Source: Ruegeria atlantica (GTDB lineage: Bacteria > Pseudomonadota > Alphaproteobacteria > Rhodobacterales > Rhodobacteraceae). From it: a stretch of 64,000 bases of DNA. Position 1 is the stretch's first letter, and every line of letters starts with the position of its first letter. Both the position numbers and the translations under genes were made by a program. The stretch is taken from the NCBI GenBank assembly GCA_013032095.1, contig WQBJ01000011.1, positions 1 to 64,000 on the forward strand, in the 5' to 3' direction. Below, piece by piece: positions 44,308 through 53,501 of the stretch. Under the pieces are notes generated by a model that did no database searches, had not been told where the DNA came from, and saw nothing but the letters and a program-made list of their open reading frames with translations.

Positions 44308-46042
44308 CTTTTTTCACCTGACTGAGGCCACGTTTGATTGCACTGGCGTTCTGAACCATTGCGCCCAACACCTCATCTCGGCTTCCGGTTTTCACCACCT
44401 GTCCTTTTTCGACCACGGCCAGATCGTCACATTCCGAGATCGCTTGCGGGCGATGCGTCATGATGATGGCCGCCTTGCCAGCCATCTTCAGCCCGCGAAC
44501 AGCCGCGTTCAGCGCTTCGGTCCCCTCGGCATCCAGGGCCGAGTTTGGCTCATCAAGAATCAGCAGAACGGGATCGCCATAAAGCGCGCGCGCCAGGGCA
44601 ATACGTTGTTTTTGGCCGCCAGACAGCTGGCTTTCATTGCCTTCCAGAAACGTGTCGTAACCTTTGCTCAGTGACAGGATCAACTCATGCGCGTTGGCTT
44701 TTTTAGCCGCCGCTACAACGGCCGCGGGGTCGGGATGTTCTGACATACGGGCAATGTTTTCAGCCACTGTCCCATTAAACAGGGTTACCTCTTGCGGCAG
44801 GTAGCCGATATGTTGGCCCAAGTCAGTCGGATCATATTGATCCAGTGTTGCGCCGGCCAGCCGGATTTCTCCGGCTGCTGGTTGCCACAAACCCAACAGC
44901 GCTTTGGCCAGTGTCGATTTTCCTGATCCACTCTTACCGATGACACCAAGGGCCTTGCCCGGCTCAAGGCGCAACGTCACATTGCGCAGCGTTGGTTTGT
45001 CTGCGCCCGGCGGAATAACGGTCAGCCCCTTGGCTGTCAGCTGCGCTTTGGGCACAGGCAGTTTGGTGCGCGGGTTTTCGGGTGGCGTAGCGTCCAGAAA
45101 TTGGTTCAGCGATGTCCACGCCGTTCGGGCGCGTTGGACCATTCCCCATTGGCCAACAGCCTGTTCAACCGGCGCAAGCGCCCGGCCCAGCAAGATTGAC
45201 CCGGCAATCATCGCCCCAGGGGTCAACTCGTTGCGAAGCACCAGCCATGCGCCGAGAGCCAGCATCGCCGATTGCAGGAACAATCGCAGCGACTTGGTCA
45301 ATGAAGTAAAGCTGCCGGTCCAATCACTGGCGGCAATTGTCTCGCTCAGAGCATTGGTCCGTTGCTTTTGCCAGCGATGGGTGATGTCTTCTTGCATCCC
45401 TTGGGAACGCACAACTTCTGCAGCTTGTCTGGCGTGTTCAGAAAAAGCATTGGCTTGGGCTGATGCCCGTTGTGCTGATGCGACCTTTCGATGCGTCAAG
45501 CTTTGGTTCAGCAGAGCGATCAGGATCAGCAGGGCTCCACCCGCGACTGCCAGCCAGCCAAGCAGGGGGTGGAACAGAAAAATCGCTGCCAGAAACACCG
45601 GTGTCCACGGAATGTCCATGACGGCCAGCAAGACCGGTGAGGAACACAGATTTTGAATTGCTTCCAAATCGCGCAATCCAGTTGCTGGTGCGGACCGTGC
45701 CTGCGGGAATAGGGATCGCCGCAGTGTTGCGTCAAACACGCGCTCGTCCAATTGCGACTGGAAACGGGCACCAAACCGAGCCACGATGCGCCCACGGGCA
45801 TAGTCCAGCATCGCCATCAATGCGTAAAGTAGCGTGACCAGCAAAAACAGGGCGGTCAGGGTTTCAACTGCCCGCGAACTCAGCACTCGGTCATAGACTT
45901 GCAGCATGAATAATGGCCCGGTCAGCATCAACAAGTTGACGAAGACACTGAACAGGAACGCAAGGGCCAGAAATGTCATTCCTTGATTGCGCACCTTACG
46001 CAGTTCATGGCGGGGCGGCATCATGCGGTTTACAGTGTTCAC
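44297..46042 (-). CDS. Type I secretion ABC exporter, PrtD family
   Basis: Inner-membrane permease/ATPase of 581 residues. Six membrane helices span about 20-290, with LMLTGPLFMLQVYDRVLSSR, the PrtD/LapB-type motif, near residue 38. ATPase domain has Walker A GKSGSGKS at 369-376, signature LSGGQKQRIALARAL and Walker B LLILDEPNSALD. There is no N-terminal peptidase or peptidase-like domain, so it fits exporters of RTX-type proteins with C-terminal signals, consistent with the neighbouring dockerin-domain remnant. First gene of the pair; transcribed leftward. Confidence 0.93.
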   Translation of the reverse strand: MNTVNRMMPPRHELRKVRNQGMTFLALAFLFSVFVNLLMLTGPLFMLQVYDRVLSSRAVETLTALFLLVTLLYALMAMLDYARGRIVARFGARFQSQLDERVFDATLRRSLFPQARSAPATGLRDLEAIQNLCSSPVLLAVMDIPWTPVFLAAIFLFHPLLGWLAVAGGALLILIALLNQSLTHRKVASAQRASAQANAFSEHARQAAEVVRSQGMQEDITHRWQKQRTNALSETIAASDWTGSFTSLTKSLRLFLQSAMLALGAWLVLRNELTPGAMIAGSILLGRALAPVEQAVGQWGMVQRARTAWTSLNQFLDATPPENPRTKLPVPKAQLTAKGLTVIPPGADKPTLRNVTLRLEPGKALGVIGKSGSGKSTLAKALLGLWQPAAGEIRLAGATLDQYDPTDLGQHIGYLPQEVTLFNGTVAENIARMSEHPDPAAVVAAAKKANAHELILSLSKGYDTFLEGNESQLSGGQKQRIALARALYGDPVLLILDEPNSALDAEGTEALNAAVRGLKMAGKAAIIMTHRPQAISECDDLAVVEKGQVVKTGSRDEVLGAMVQNASAIKRGLSQVKKDAG

Positions 46043-46927
46043 GAGCAGGGCCTTTGATAACTGTTGATAGTGAGGCTACTGTGCTCTTTCCGGGCGATCG
46101 TTCTCAGTCTATGCCGCAATGCCAAAAAAAGCGAGAACTGGTGGATTAAAGAAATGTATTGGGTCGTCAATCAACGACGCAAATGCTGAAGGGTATGCGC
46201 CGATTCATGCCGAACTCGAACTGAATTCCGCCGAAAAGCTTCGAAAAGAACGTGCCAACTCGGAGTTTAGGCGGTCGTTTCGGCGTGGCCAATGGTTACT
46301 CGTCTGCCTGCAATAGTTCGAAAGCGTGTTGTCGGCCTGACGGCCTACCAAACAGTCGAAGCATCACATGGGATTTTGCACCTGATGTCGAATTCAGTAT
46401 TCGTGCGGAGCGATACATGGGCTTACGGCTCGGTCGCAGATTTTCGACACCTCTGCCTGAAGTGACTTCCTCATATTATTGCCGTAATGAAAATCAACAG
46501 CGACAAACTTTGACACTGCCAAACACGGGAGTGCATCGCTGGTTGCCGACAAGGCGCATTGCCTGAAGTGAAACTGCGATCAAGTTCTTTGCGCGTGCAT
46601 TTGAGTCAAACCGGCTGCCACGCAAAGTCGTATCGACAAAAGTTGAGTGAACACAGCAGGTATAAAGGCAATTAACAAGATGCTTAAAGGTTTCGGCTGC
46701 CCTATTCCCATAGATTTCGTCAGGCGAAAATTCCTAGAAAGTTTCCTTGTACAAGACCATCGATTAATCAAACGGAGAATCCGATTGATGCTGGGTTGCA
46801 CATCTTTTGCATCCGCGTCCGCAACATAGGACGGGCTTGAAGTTGCACAGATGATCCGAAAAGGCCACATCGGGGCGACAGAGCCATTTTTGGTGCGATT
46901 TTGCATTCTACCCGAAGTTAAACGCGC
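46043..46927. other. Gene-poor stretch upstream of the secretion operon
   Basis: About 885 bp without a convincing gene. Open frames at 46119-46316, 46252-46566 (plus) and 46580-46906 (minus) have skewed composition, no ribosome sites and no family features. It should contain the promoter of the secretion genes near 46043-46120. I see no transposase remnant or RNA gene. Confidence 0.45.
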
Positions 46928-47695
46928 TCATTCGAACGCTCGTAGGAGGTGCTGGCGGATCTTCTGATCTACTCTGGTACCTTGCAGATCGACGATCCCG
47001 CTTTTCGAGAATAGCTCTCGAACAGAGCTGTAATTCTCAGCTCTTTTCCAAACGACAGGAGAAGAGGTTGGTGCTCGCCCAGACAACGAAGCCAAATAAG
47101 ACATGGTGCCGAACAATAGCTTGGACTTGTCGCGATGGGGCTTGTTCAGAATGTACAGGCTGAGAGGTGCGTCCGGTCCGCGCTCGGAATCGACGACAAA
47201 GACCTGCCCTGCGCGGAATGCGGCTTTGCCGTCACATCTTGTCCAACGGCGTGTCGATGACTTCCCTTCGCTGAGCGCTTCGACGACCCTGCTGTAGACC
47301 GTCCCGTTCCGCTCATCCAAAAAGGCGACGTTGATGATGGCTTTGGTCGGATCGTTCGGGGCGCGAAAGAACACCTGATAAGACCCCAAAAAAGGCCGCA
47401 GCCGTTGCAGATCCCCCGGGAACACATCGATCAGGGGGTCTCGCCGTCGGTCCGCCTCGGTTTTCGCCAACTGAGTGGTGTGGCGACGCAGCTCTGCGGG
47501 GTCTCCCAGCAAGATATGCTCGCCCACATCGAAGAACCGGCTGATGCGGCGCAAGTTGTTGGGTGAGGGCATACTTCGGCCGTTGAGGTATTTGGCGAAT
47601 TGCTGGTGATTGATGCCAATCTCTCTGCAAACAGCGGCCACCGACGGGTAATCGGCACAAAGGTGGCGCAGGTTTTCAGCTAAGTCTTTGCGCAT
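46928..47695 (-). CDS. XRE-family helix-turn-helix regulator
   Basis: Regulator of 255 residues. An N-terminal Cro/CI-type helix-turn-helix lies at about 5-60 (VAAVCREIGINHQQFAKYLN). The C-terminal ~190 residues form an unclassified domain that could bind a ligand; it recalls a family of alphaproteobacterial XRE regulators found beside substrate-binding-protein and amine-catabolism genes. The ATG at 47695 begins the HTH directly; the frame is open to 47788. It is divergent from the peptide-type binding protein 121 bp away and is its likely regulator. Confidence 0.75.
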   Translation of the reverse strand: MRKDLAENLRHLCADYPSVAAVCREIGINHQQFAKYLNGRSMPSPNNLRRISRFFDVGEHILLGDPAELRRHTTQLAKTEADRRRDPLIDVFPGDLQRLRPFLGSYQVFFRAPNDPTKAIINVAFLDERNGTVYSRVVEALSEGKSSTRRWTRCDGKAAFRAGQVFVVDSERGPDAPLSLYILNKPHRDKSKLLFGTMSYLASLSGRAPTSSPVVWKRAENYSSVRELFSKSGIVDLQGTRVDQKIRQHLLRAFE

Positions 47696-47816
47696 AAGCG
47701 GTTGAGCCCTTGGTCGCGTAAACTCGCTAAAGAAAGCATAATGTGGCGTTATTGTTAAGCCTGAATTGGTGCGTGATCCTGTGGCCAACAGAAGGACACC
47801 CAGGGGAGGTCAAGCA

Positions 47817-49418
47817 ATGGATAAGTTTCAATACGTGCGGCAGATGGAACAACGCCTGCAATTGCGTCAGGTGGATCGCCGCCAGTTCATGCGTGGTGTT
47901 TTGGCCACCGGCATGACCGTCGGTGCAGCGACGCTTTTGGCGGATCGGGCGATCGCGGCGACGCCCAAAAAAGGCGGTAGCATGATTGCGGGAATCGGTC
48001 ATGGCGGAACGACCGAGCAACTCAATCCGGGGCAGATTTCGGCGGGCTTCCTGATTCCGCTGAGCCTGGGCATGAACGGTTTCCTGACCGCGATTGACGC
48101 GGACAGCAACGTGCAGCCATCGCTTGCGAAGTCTTGGGAAGCGTCGCCGGACGCATCGGTCTGGACCTTCGTTCTGCGCGACGGGGTCGAGTTTCACAAT
48201 GGCCGCACAGTGACGGCCGAGGACGTGATTGCCTCGATCAATTTTCACCGCGGTGAAGGGTCAACCTCGACCGGAGCGCCTTTGCTGGCCGGTGTAAAAG
48301 AACTGTGTGCAGACGGGCCACAAACCGTCATTTTTGAGCTTGAGGGCGGCAATGCGGATTTCCCGGCAATTCTCAGCGATTACCGTTTTGCCATTCTCCC
48401 GGCAGAGGGTGACAGCATTGACTGGCAATCCGGCATTGGCTGCGGTGCTTATCAGTTAAAGGATTTCCAGCCGGGCATCTCGGCGGACCTAGTCCGCCAC
48501 ATGAACCATTGGAACCCTGATGTCGCGCATGTCGACGAGTGGAAGCTTCTGGTGCTTCTGGATACAACGGCACGTATGGCAGCGCTGTCGGCGGGTTCGG
48601 TCGACATTGCAGACAAGGTCGATCCCAAGACGGCCAAATTTGTCTCGCGTGACCCCAACGTAACGCTGCATTCGGTTACAGGTACTCAGCATTATTCCTT
48701 CCCGATGCTGACCAATGTCGCGCCGTTTGACGACAACAATATTCGTCAGGCAATTAAATGGGGTATCGATCGACAGGAGTTGGTCGACAAGATTCTGCTG
48801 GGCTACGGCGAGGTCGGAAATGACCATCCAATCGGGTCCGGTCAGAAGTATTTCAATGCCGAGTTGGAACAAAAGACATTCGATCCGGACAAGGCCAGGT
48901 ACTTCCTGAAACAGGCTGGGTTGGACTCGCTGGATGTCGAACTCTCGTCATCTGACGCGGCCTTCCCCGGCGCGGTGGACGCGGCGACGCTGATTTCGAA
49001 CTCGGCTGCGAAATGCGGGATCAACGTTTCTGTCAAACGTGAGCCCAATGATGGCTATTGGTCCGAGGTCTGGACGAAAAAGCCCTGGTGCGCCAGCTAT
49101 TGGGCCGGACGACCGGTCGAGGATCTGATGTTCTCTTTGGCGTTTCAATCCGGTGTCGCCTGGAACGAATCTCTCTGGTCGCACGAGAAGTTCGACAAGA
49201 TTCTGGTTGAGGCCCGGGCCGAGTTGGATACCGACAAGCGTCGACAGATGTATGGCGAGATGCAGGATATCGTGGCCAATCAGGGCGGTGTCGCGATCCC
49301 GATGTTTGCGTCTTATGTTTTCGCCACACGGCCAAGTGTCGGCACGCCCGAGAAATTCGGCTCGAATCTCGATCTGGATGGAAGCAGCCTTATGGAACGT
49401 TGGTGGAAAGCGGAATAG
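47817..49418 (+). CDS. Periplasmic substrate-binding protein (SBP_bac_5), Tat-exported
   Basis: Binding protein of 533 residues of the dipeptide/oligopeptide family. The N-terminus has a twin-arginine signal DRRQFMRG (Arg21-Arg22) and cleavage near AIA-A (about 48). The mature protein has the lobes typical of the family: VWTFVLRDGVEFHNGRTVTA, IRQAIKWGIDRQELVDKILL, and a C-terminal QDIVANQGGVAIPMF. The ATG at 47817 is preceded by GGGGAGG with 7-base spacing. No permease or ATPase genes follow, so it must use transporter parts encoded elsewhere. It begins the catabolic island. Confidence 0.88.
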   Translation: MDKFQYVRQMEQRLQLRQVDRRQFMRGVLATGMTVGAATLLADRAIAATPKKGGSMIAGIGHGGTTEQLNPGQISAGFLIPLSLGMNGFLTAIDADSNVQPSLAKSWEASPDASVWTFVLRDGVEFHNGRTVTAEDVIASINFHRGEGSTSTGAPLLAGVKELCADGPQTVIFELEGGNADFPAILSDYRFAILPAEGDSIDWQSGIGCGAYQLKDFQPGISADLVRHMNHWNPDVAHVDEWKLLVLLDTTARMAALSAGSVDIADKVDPKTAKFVSRDPNVTLHSVTGTQHYSFPMLTNVAPFDDNNIRQAIKWGIDRQELVDKILLGYGEVGNDHPIGSGQKYFNAELEQKTFDPDKARYFLKQAGLDSLDVELSSSDAAFPGAVDAATLISNSAAKCGINVSVKREPNDGYWSEVWTKKPWCASYWAGRPVEDLMFSLAFQSGVAWNESLWSHEKFDKILVEARAELDTDKRRQMYGEMQDIVANQGGVAIPMFASYVFATRPSVGTPEKFGSNLDLDGSSLMERWWKAE

Positions 49419-49450
49419 CTGCTTGGATATGTTAGCATCGCAGAAGAAAG

Positions 49451-49475
49451 GAGGATGGCTCTTGCAGTCATCCTC
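49451..49475 (+). repeat. Hairpin between binding-protein and M81 peptidase genes
   Basis: GAGGATG (49451-49457) pairs with CATCCTC (49469-49475), loop 11. No U-run; likely a mRNA-stabilising or attenuating structure between the two genes rather than a terminator. Confidence 0.4.
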
Positions 49476-49499
49476 TAACGTGTCGGGGATGGGACTTCT

Positions 49500-51068
49500 A
49501 TGAAACTCTTCATTGCAACTTTGTCGACTGAGACGAATACGTTTTGCACCATGCCGACCGCAATGTCGGGTTTTGAGGAATACTACCTGCGCCATGGCAC
49601 AGCGACCCAAGATCCGCCGAACCTTATGACCGAGGCGCTGCACGTATGGCGCGAAAAAGCCAACGCATTGGGTTGGCAGGTCATCGAAAGCCTGACCGCT
49701 ATTGCCGAACCCGCAGGGCCAACCACGCGCAGTTGTTACGATGCGCTGAGCGGCGAGATTCTTTCTGATCTGGCAGAATGTGGCGGTGCGGATATCATTC
49801 TGCTGCAACTTCACGGCGCGATGGTGGCCGAGCATATCGAGGATTGCGAGGGCGACATTCTGGCCCGCGCGCGCGCCCTGTGCCCGGACGCAACGATCGG
49901 CGTTTCGCTGGACCTGCATTCTCACCTGACGGAGAAGATGCTGGAAGCCAGTGATCTGATCGTTCATTTCAGGGAATACCCGCATGACGATGCAACGGCC
50001 TGTGCGGTCGAACTGTTCGATCTGGCCCGGCGCGCACATGCGGGTGAGATCGCGCCTATGATGGCGTTATTTGATACCCGTATGGTGAACCTCTATCTGA
50101 CCAAAGCCGGAGCGATGAAGGAATTTGTGACCGAGATGGCTGCGGCTCAGACCAGACCCGGTGTGTTATCGGTCTCATTGAGTCACGGTTTTCCTTGGGC
50201 AGATGTCGAAGATGTTGGCGCGCGAATGCTGGTTATTACGAATGACCAACCCCAACTGGCCGCGCAACTGGCTGAGGAATTGGGTCGGCGGTTCTTTGCG
50301 TTGCGTGATGAGGTAACCACCCACTATTTGCCGATCCCCGAAGCGCTTGATCATGTTGGAACGCGGTCTGGGCTGTGTGTCCTTGCTGATATGGGCGACA
50401 ATTCCGGCGGTGGTGCCCCGGGCGATGCCACCTACTTACTGCAAGCCATGCGGGCGCACGGATTGACGAACTTTGCCAGCGGACTGTTCTGGGACCCTGG
50501 TGTTGTGCGCATTTGTCAGGATGCGGGCATCGGCAGCGAGTTGACGCTTCGGCTTGGTGGAAAAACGGGTGTGGTCTCAGGGGACCCAATCGACTTGACC
50601 GCACGGGTCATGAATATCGAAAAGGGTTTAGGTCAGCATCTCGGCACCGGTCTTGAACCTATGGGCACCGTGGTCTGGTTGCGTCTGGAGGGTGAGGTCG
50701 ACCTCTTGGTCAACGACCTGCGCGTTCAGGTTTACCACCCTGAAGCCTTCGAGCAGATCGGTATCCGGCTGGCCGAAAAATCGGTGGTGGCGGTGAAGTC
50801 CCTGTACCATTTCTATGGCCCGTTCAGCCAAATCTCGGATCACATTCTTCAGATTGCCAGCCCCGGCGGAACCCAGCCGGCGTTTGACGACCTCGCACTG
50901 AACAAACGAAAACTACCGTTCTGGCCCGCGGTTGCGCAGCCATTTGCGGATGAATGCCTTGCGGATGCCGGACAGCGTTTTCAATCGACCGTCCGAGCGG
51001 ACAGAATCCAATCTCGCACAATCTCGGCCTCTGGAGTCAGGGGGCGGGACTTGGACCAGACTAGGTAA
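49500..51068 (+). CDS. M81-family metallopeptidase, MlrC-like
   Basis: Cytoplasmic protein of 522 residues related to MlrC, which cleaves linearised microcystin, though most homologues have other unknown substrates. N-terminal DUF1485-type domain (about 1-290) with STETNTF, LLQLHGAMVAEHIEDCEGD cut at its core and LDLHSHLTEKM carrying likely zinc ligands. The MlrC C-terminal domain (about 300-485) has ADMGDNSGGGAPGDATYLL. The usual homology ends near KLPFWP (about 478); the last 40 residues are an extension antisense to the 3' end of a LysR gene, overlapping it by 88 bp. It follows the binding protein by 81 bp. Confidence 0.88.
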   Translation: MKLFIATLSTETNTFCTMPTAMSGFEEYYLRHGTATQDPPNLMTEALHVWREKANALGWQVIESLTAIAEPAGPTTRSCYDALSGEILSDLAECGGADIILLQLHGAMVAEHIEDCEGDILARARALCPDATIGVSLDLHSHLTEKMLEASDLIVHFREYPHDDATACAVELFDLARRAHAGEIAPMMALFDTRMVNLYLTKAGAMKEFVTEMAAAQTRPGVLSVSLSHGFPWADVEDVGARMLVITNDQPQLAAQLAEELGRRFFALRDEVTTHYLPIPEALDHVGTRSGLCVLADMGDNSGGGAPGDATYLLQAMRAHGLTNFASGLFWDPGVVRICQDAGIGSELTLRLGGKTGVVSGDPIDLTARVMNIEKGLGQHLGTGLEPMGTVVWLRLEGEVDLLVNDLRVQVYHPEAFEQIGIRLAEKSVVAVKSLYHFYGPFSQISDHILQIASPGGTQPAFDDLALNKRKLPFWPAVAQPFADECLADAGQRFQSTVRADRIQSRTISASGVRGRDLDQTR

Positions 51069-51889
51069 AACCCCTTCCCGGTTCTCCACGTCCATTCCGG
51101 CCGCGCGGCCAGCAAACCCTGCTGAATCAACGGATCGACAATGTGGTGCCAGCCGAAGGCAAATCCTTCACCCGCCATTGCAGCCTGCAGAACCAAGGCA
51201 TAATCGTTTAGGCGCAGACCACTGCGGGGCGTGACTTCGGTGATGCCGAACTCGCGGAACCATTGATCCCACGAGGGGCGTTCGCGGATGGGTTCTTCCA
51301 GATGAATAAGACGTTGGTTCAGCAGGCCCGGAACACTGCGCAGGGTTACCGCCGCGGCCATGACGCGGGGTGCGGCGACGGGATAAATCACCTCGTCAGA
51401 AATCAACTGTGCCTCACAATCGGGCCAGTTTCCATCGCCGAGCCGTACTGCAAGACTGATGGTTTCAACAGTCAGGTCCGGTTCGCGGTCGCTGGACTGC
51501 AGGCGCAGGTCAATATCAGGGTGATTTTGCTGAAAAGACGCGATGCGGGGCATCAGCCAGTAATTGTTGAACGCCGAAGAGGCGCTGAGTGTGACGTGAT
51601 CATTGCTGGCAAACTGCCGGATCGAGGAGGCGGAATGCGACAGCATTTCGAAGGCGCGGGTAACGTCGGCAAACAGACGGTTTCCAGCATTTGTTAACGT
51701 GATCCGGCGATGGCTGCGCCGAAAGAGAACCACGCCAAGCGATGTTTCCAGTTGCTTGATCGAAGCACTAACCGCCGGTTGCTGTACGTTGAGCTCCTGT
51801 GCCGCTCGCGTAAAGGACTGTAGGCGCGCCGCGGCTTCGAAGACGACCAGATGACGGGGTGAGCCCAGTTGTTTCCAAAGATCTTGCAT
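50981..51889 (-). CDS. LysR-type transcriptional regulator
   Basis: Regulator of 302 residues. N-terminal winged HTH (about 8-68: RLQSFTRAAQELNVQQPAVSA then IKQLETSLGVVLFRRS) and a periplasmic-binding-like effector domain (about 95-295), close in pattern to GcvA-like LysR proteins (RLGDGNWPDCEAQLISDEVIYPVAAP cut here). Divergent from the MttB-like gene, whose operon it probably controls; candidate operators lie at 51901-51937. Its 3' end overlaps the M81 peptidase gene antisense. Confidence 0.9.
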   Translation of the reverse strand: MQDLWKQLGSPRHLVVFEAAARLQSFTRAAQELNVQQPAVSASIKQLETSLGVVLFRRSHRRITLTNAGNRLFADVTRAFEMLSHSASSIRQFASNDHVTLSASSAFNNYWLMPRIASFQQNHPDIDLRLQSSDREPDLTVETISLAVRLGDGNWPDCEAQLISDEVIYPVAAPRVMAAAVTLRSVPGLLNQRLIHLEEPIRERPSWDQWFREFGITEVTPRSGLRLNDYALVLQAAMAGEGFAFGWHHIVDPLIQQGLLAARPEWTWRTGKGFYLVWSKSRPLTPEAEIVRDWILSARTVD

Positions 51890-51900
51890 AATTTGTGTTT

Positions 51901-51937
51901 ATGCTAAGCATTCAATTTTTCAAGCGTCACAACGCTT
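51901..51937. promoter_or_regulatory. Candidate LysR operators upstream of the mttB-like operon
   Basis: ATGCTAAGCAT at 51901-51911 is a near-perfect palindrome, and AAGCGT-CACA-ACGCTT at 51922-51937 is a perfect 6-bp inverted repeat with a 4-base spacer. Both lie in the 91-bp divergent region between the LysR gene and mttB-like gene, where LysR proteins normally bind. Function is inferred. Confidence 0.4.
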
Positions 51938-51980
51938 TTTCATAGGGCTAGTATCACGCGAAATATTGGAGAGACTCAAA

Positions 51981-53501
51981 ATGGCTCGGCGCACACGTCA
52001 ATCCCGTTCCCGCAGTCCCGAAGCGGGTTCGGTTCCGGCATCCCCTTATATCCAGCGCAGCTTGGCCTATTTTGATGTTCTGAACGAAGAGGATTTGACC
52101 CGCCTCGAGGCGCAGGTCGACTGGATTTTCGAGGATGTAGGGATCGCCTTCCGTGACGACCCCGAAGCACTGGACTTGTGGCGCCGTGAAGGCGCTCGCG
52201 TTGAAGGCGACATTGTTCGCGCTGATGCTAATTGGATACGCGATTTGTGTTCGAAGGCACCCAAAAGCTTCAAACAGGTCGCGCGCAACCCTGATCGTTC
52301 GGTGGTGGTCGGGGACGGCAATCAGGTCTTTGCTCCGGTCTACGGCGCGCCTTTTGTGCGCGACCTGGAAGGCGGGCGGCGCTATGGCGACATCGAGTCA
52401 TTCGAGAAACTGGTCAAGCTGACTTATATGCATCCGAACCTGCATCATGGCGGCTTTGTCACCTGCGAACCCTGTGACGTTCCGGTCAGCAAACGCCATC
52501 TGGACATGATGTTCGCCCATATGACGCTGAGCGATAAACCGCATCTGGGCGCGATTACCGAGATGAGCCGTGCGCAGGACAGCGTAGAGATGGCCGAGAT
52601 CGTATTTGGTGCGGATTTCATGGAAGACAATTGCGTGATCATGGGCAACGTGAACACGAACTCGCCACTGCTGGTGGACCGGGTGGTCACCGAGTCGGCA
52701 CGCGTCTATTCGGCACGCGGGCAGGGCCTGATCGTGGTGCCATTCATCCTGTCCGGTGCCATGGGTCCGGTCAGCACCGCAGCCAGTGTCGCCCAAGCCA
52801 TGGCCGAGGCGATGATGGTCTGTGCCTATGTGCAACTGCTGCGTCCCGGCGCATCGTTTGTTCTGGGCAACTTCCTGTCGTCAATGTCGCTTAAATCCGG
52901 TGCGCCGACCTTTGGTATGCCCGAACCTGTCATGTCGAACTATGCCATCGGTCAGCTTGCCCGCCGGGCCGGTTTGCCCTTGCGTTGCGGTGGTTCGCTG
53001 ACCGCGTCCAAGATCGAAGACGCGCAGGCGGCTTATGAATCTGCGGATTCAATGCATTCAACTATGCTCGCGGGTGCGAATTTTGTTCTGCATTCAGCCG
53101 GTTGGCTCGAAGGCGGCCTTTGCACCGGCTTCGAAAAGTTGATCATGGATGCCGATCGTCTGGGATCCTACCAGAAAGTGCTGAGCCAGGGTCTGGACAC
53201 CAGCGAAGAGGCCTTTGCCCGAGACGCCTACGGAGAGGTTGAGGCCGGTGGTCACTTTCTGGGCTGTGCGCATACCATGCGCAACTACCAGACTGCGTTC
53301 TATGAGCCGAAACTCAGCGACAGTGAAAATGTTGAAAGCTGGGAAGAGGGTGGGTCCAAGGACATGCGCCGCCGTGCCTTTGAGCGCTGGAACCAGATGC
53401 TGAACGAATATCAGCCGCCCGCAATGGATGAGGCCAAGAAAGAAGAGCTGGCCGCCTATGTCGCCCGCCGCAAAGAGGAGATCCCGGATGCCTGGTATTA
53501 A
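51981..53501 (+). CDS. Trimethylamine methyltransferase (MttB) family protein, non-pyrrolysine
   Basis: Protein of 506 residues in the MttB superfamily, whose non-pyrrolysine members (MtgB type) demethylate quaternary amines such as glycine betaine, moving the methyl to a corrinoid protein. Characteristic segments: EDVGIAFRDDPEALDLWRREGA, GDGNQVFAPVYGAPFVRDLEGG region, and GAMGPVSTAASVAQAMAEA. The frame has no internal amber codon, so pyrrolysine is not used. No corrinoid protein gene is adjacent. GGAGA lies 8 bases before the ATG at 51981. It overlaps the next gene by 14 bp, and a GcvT-type oxidase follows, pointing to N-methyl compound catabolism. Confidence 0.85.
   Translation: MARRTRQSRSRSPEAGSVPASPYIQRSLAYFDVLNEEDLTRLEAQVDWIFEDVGIAFRDDPEALDLWRREGARVEGDIVRADANWIRDLCSKAPKSFKQVARNPDRSVVVGDGNQVFAPVYGAPFVRDLEGGRRYGDIESFEKLVKLTYMHPNLHHGGFVTCEPCDVPVSKRHLDMMFAHMTLSDKPHLGAITEMSRAQDSVEMAEIVFGADFMEDNCVIMGNVNTNSPLLVDRVVTESARVYSARGQGLIVVPFILSGAMGPVSTAASVAQAMAEAMMVCAYVQLLRPGASFVLGNFLSSMSLKSGAPTFGMPEPVMSNYAIGQLARRAGLPLRCGGSLTASKIEDAQAAYESADSMHSTMLAGANFVLHSAGWLEGGLCTGFEKLIMDADRLGSYQKVLSQGLDTSEEAFARDAYGEVEAGGHFLGCAHTMRNYQTAFYEPKLSDSENVESWEEGGSKDMRRRAFERWNQMLNEYQPPAMDEAKKEELAAYVARRKEEIPDAWY

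Noticed and set aside
46580..46906. Minus-strand protein of 108 residues
   Set aside because: Irregular composition and no motif; lies in a gene-poor stretch without expression signals.
48948..50039. Long minus-strand frame of 363 codons
   Set aside because: Antisense to the binding-protein and M81 genes, both with clear family motifs; its translation has no recognisable features.
51981..53501. Pyrrolysine-containing MttB
   Set aside because: The frame contains no in-frame amber codon, and no pyl genes are in the window.
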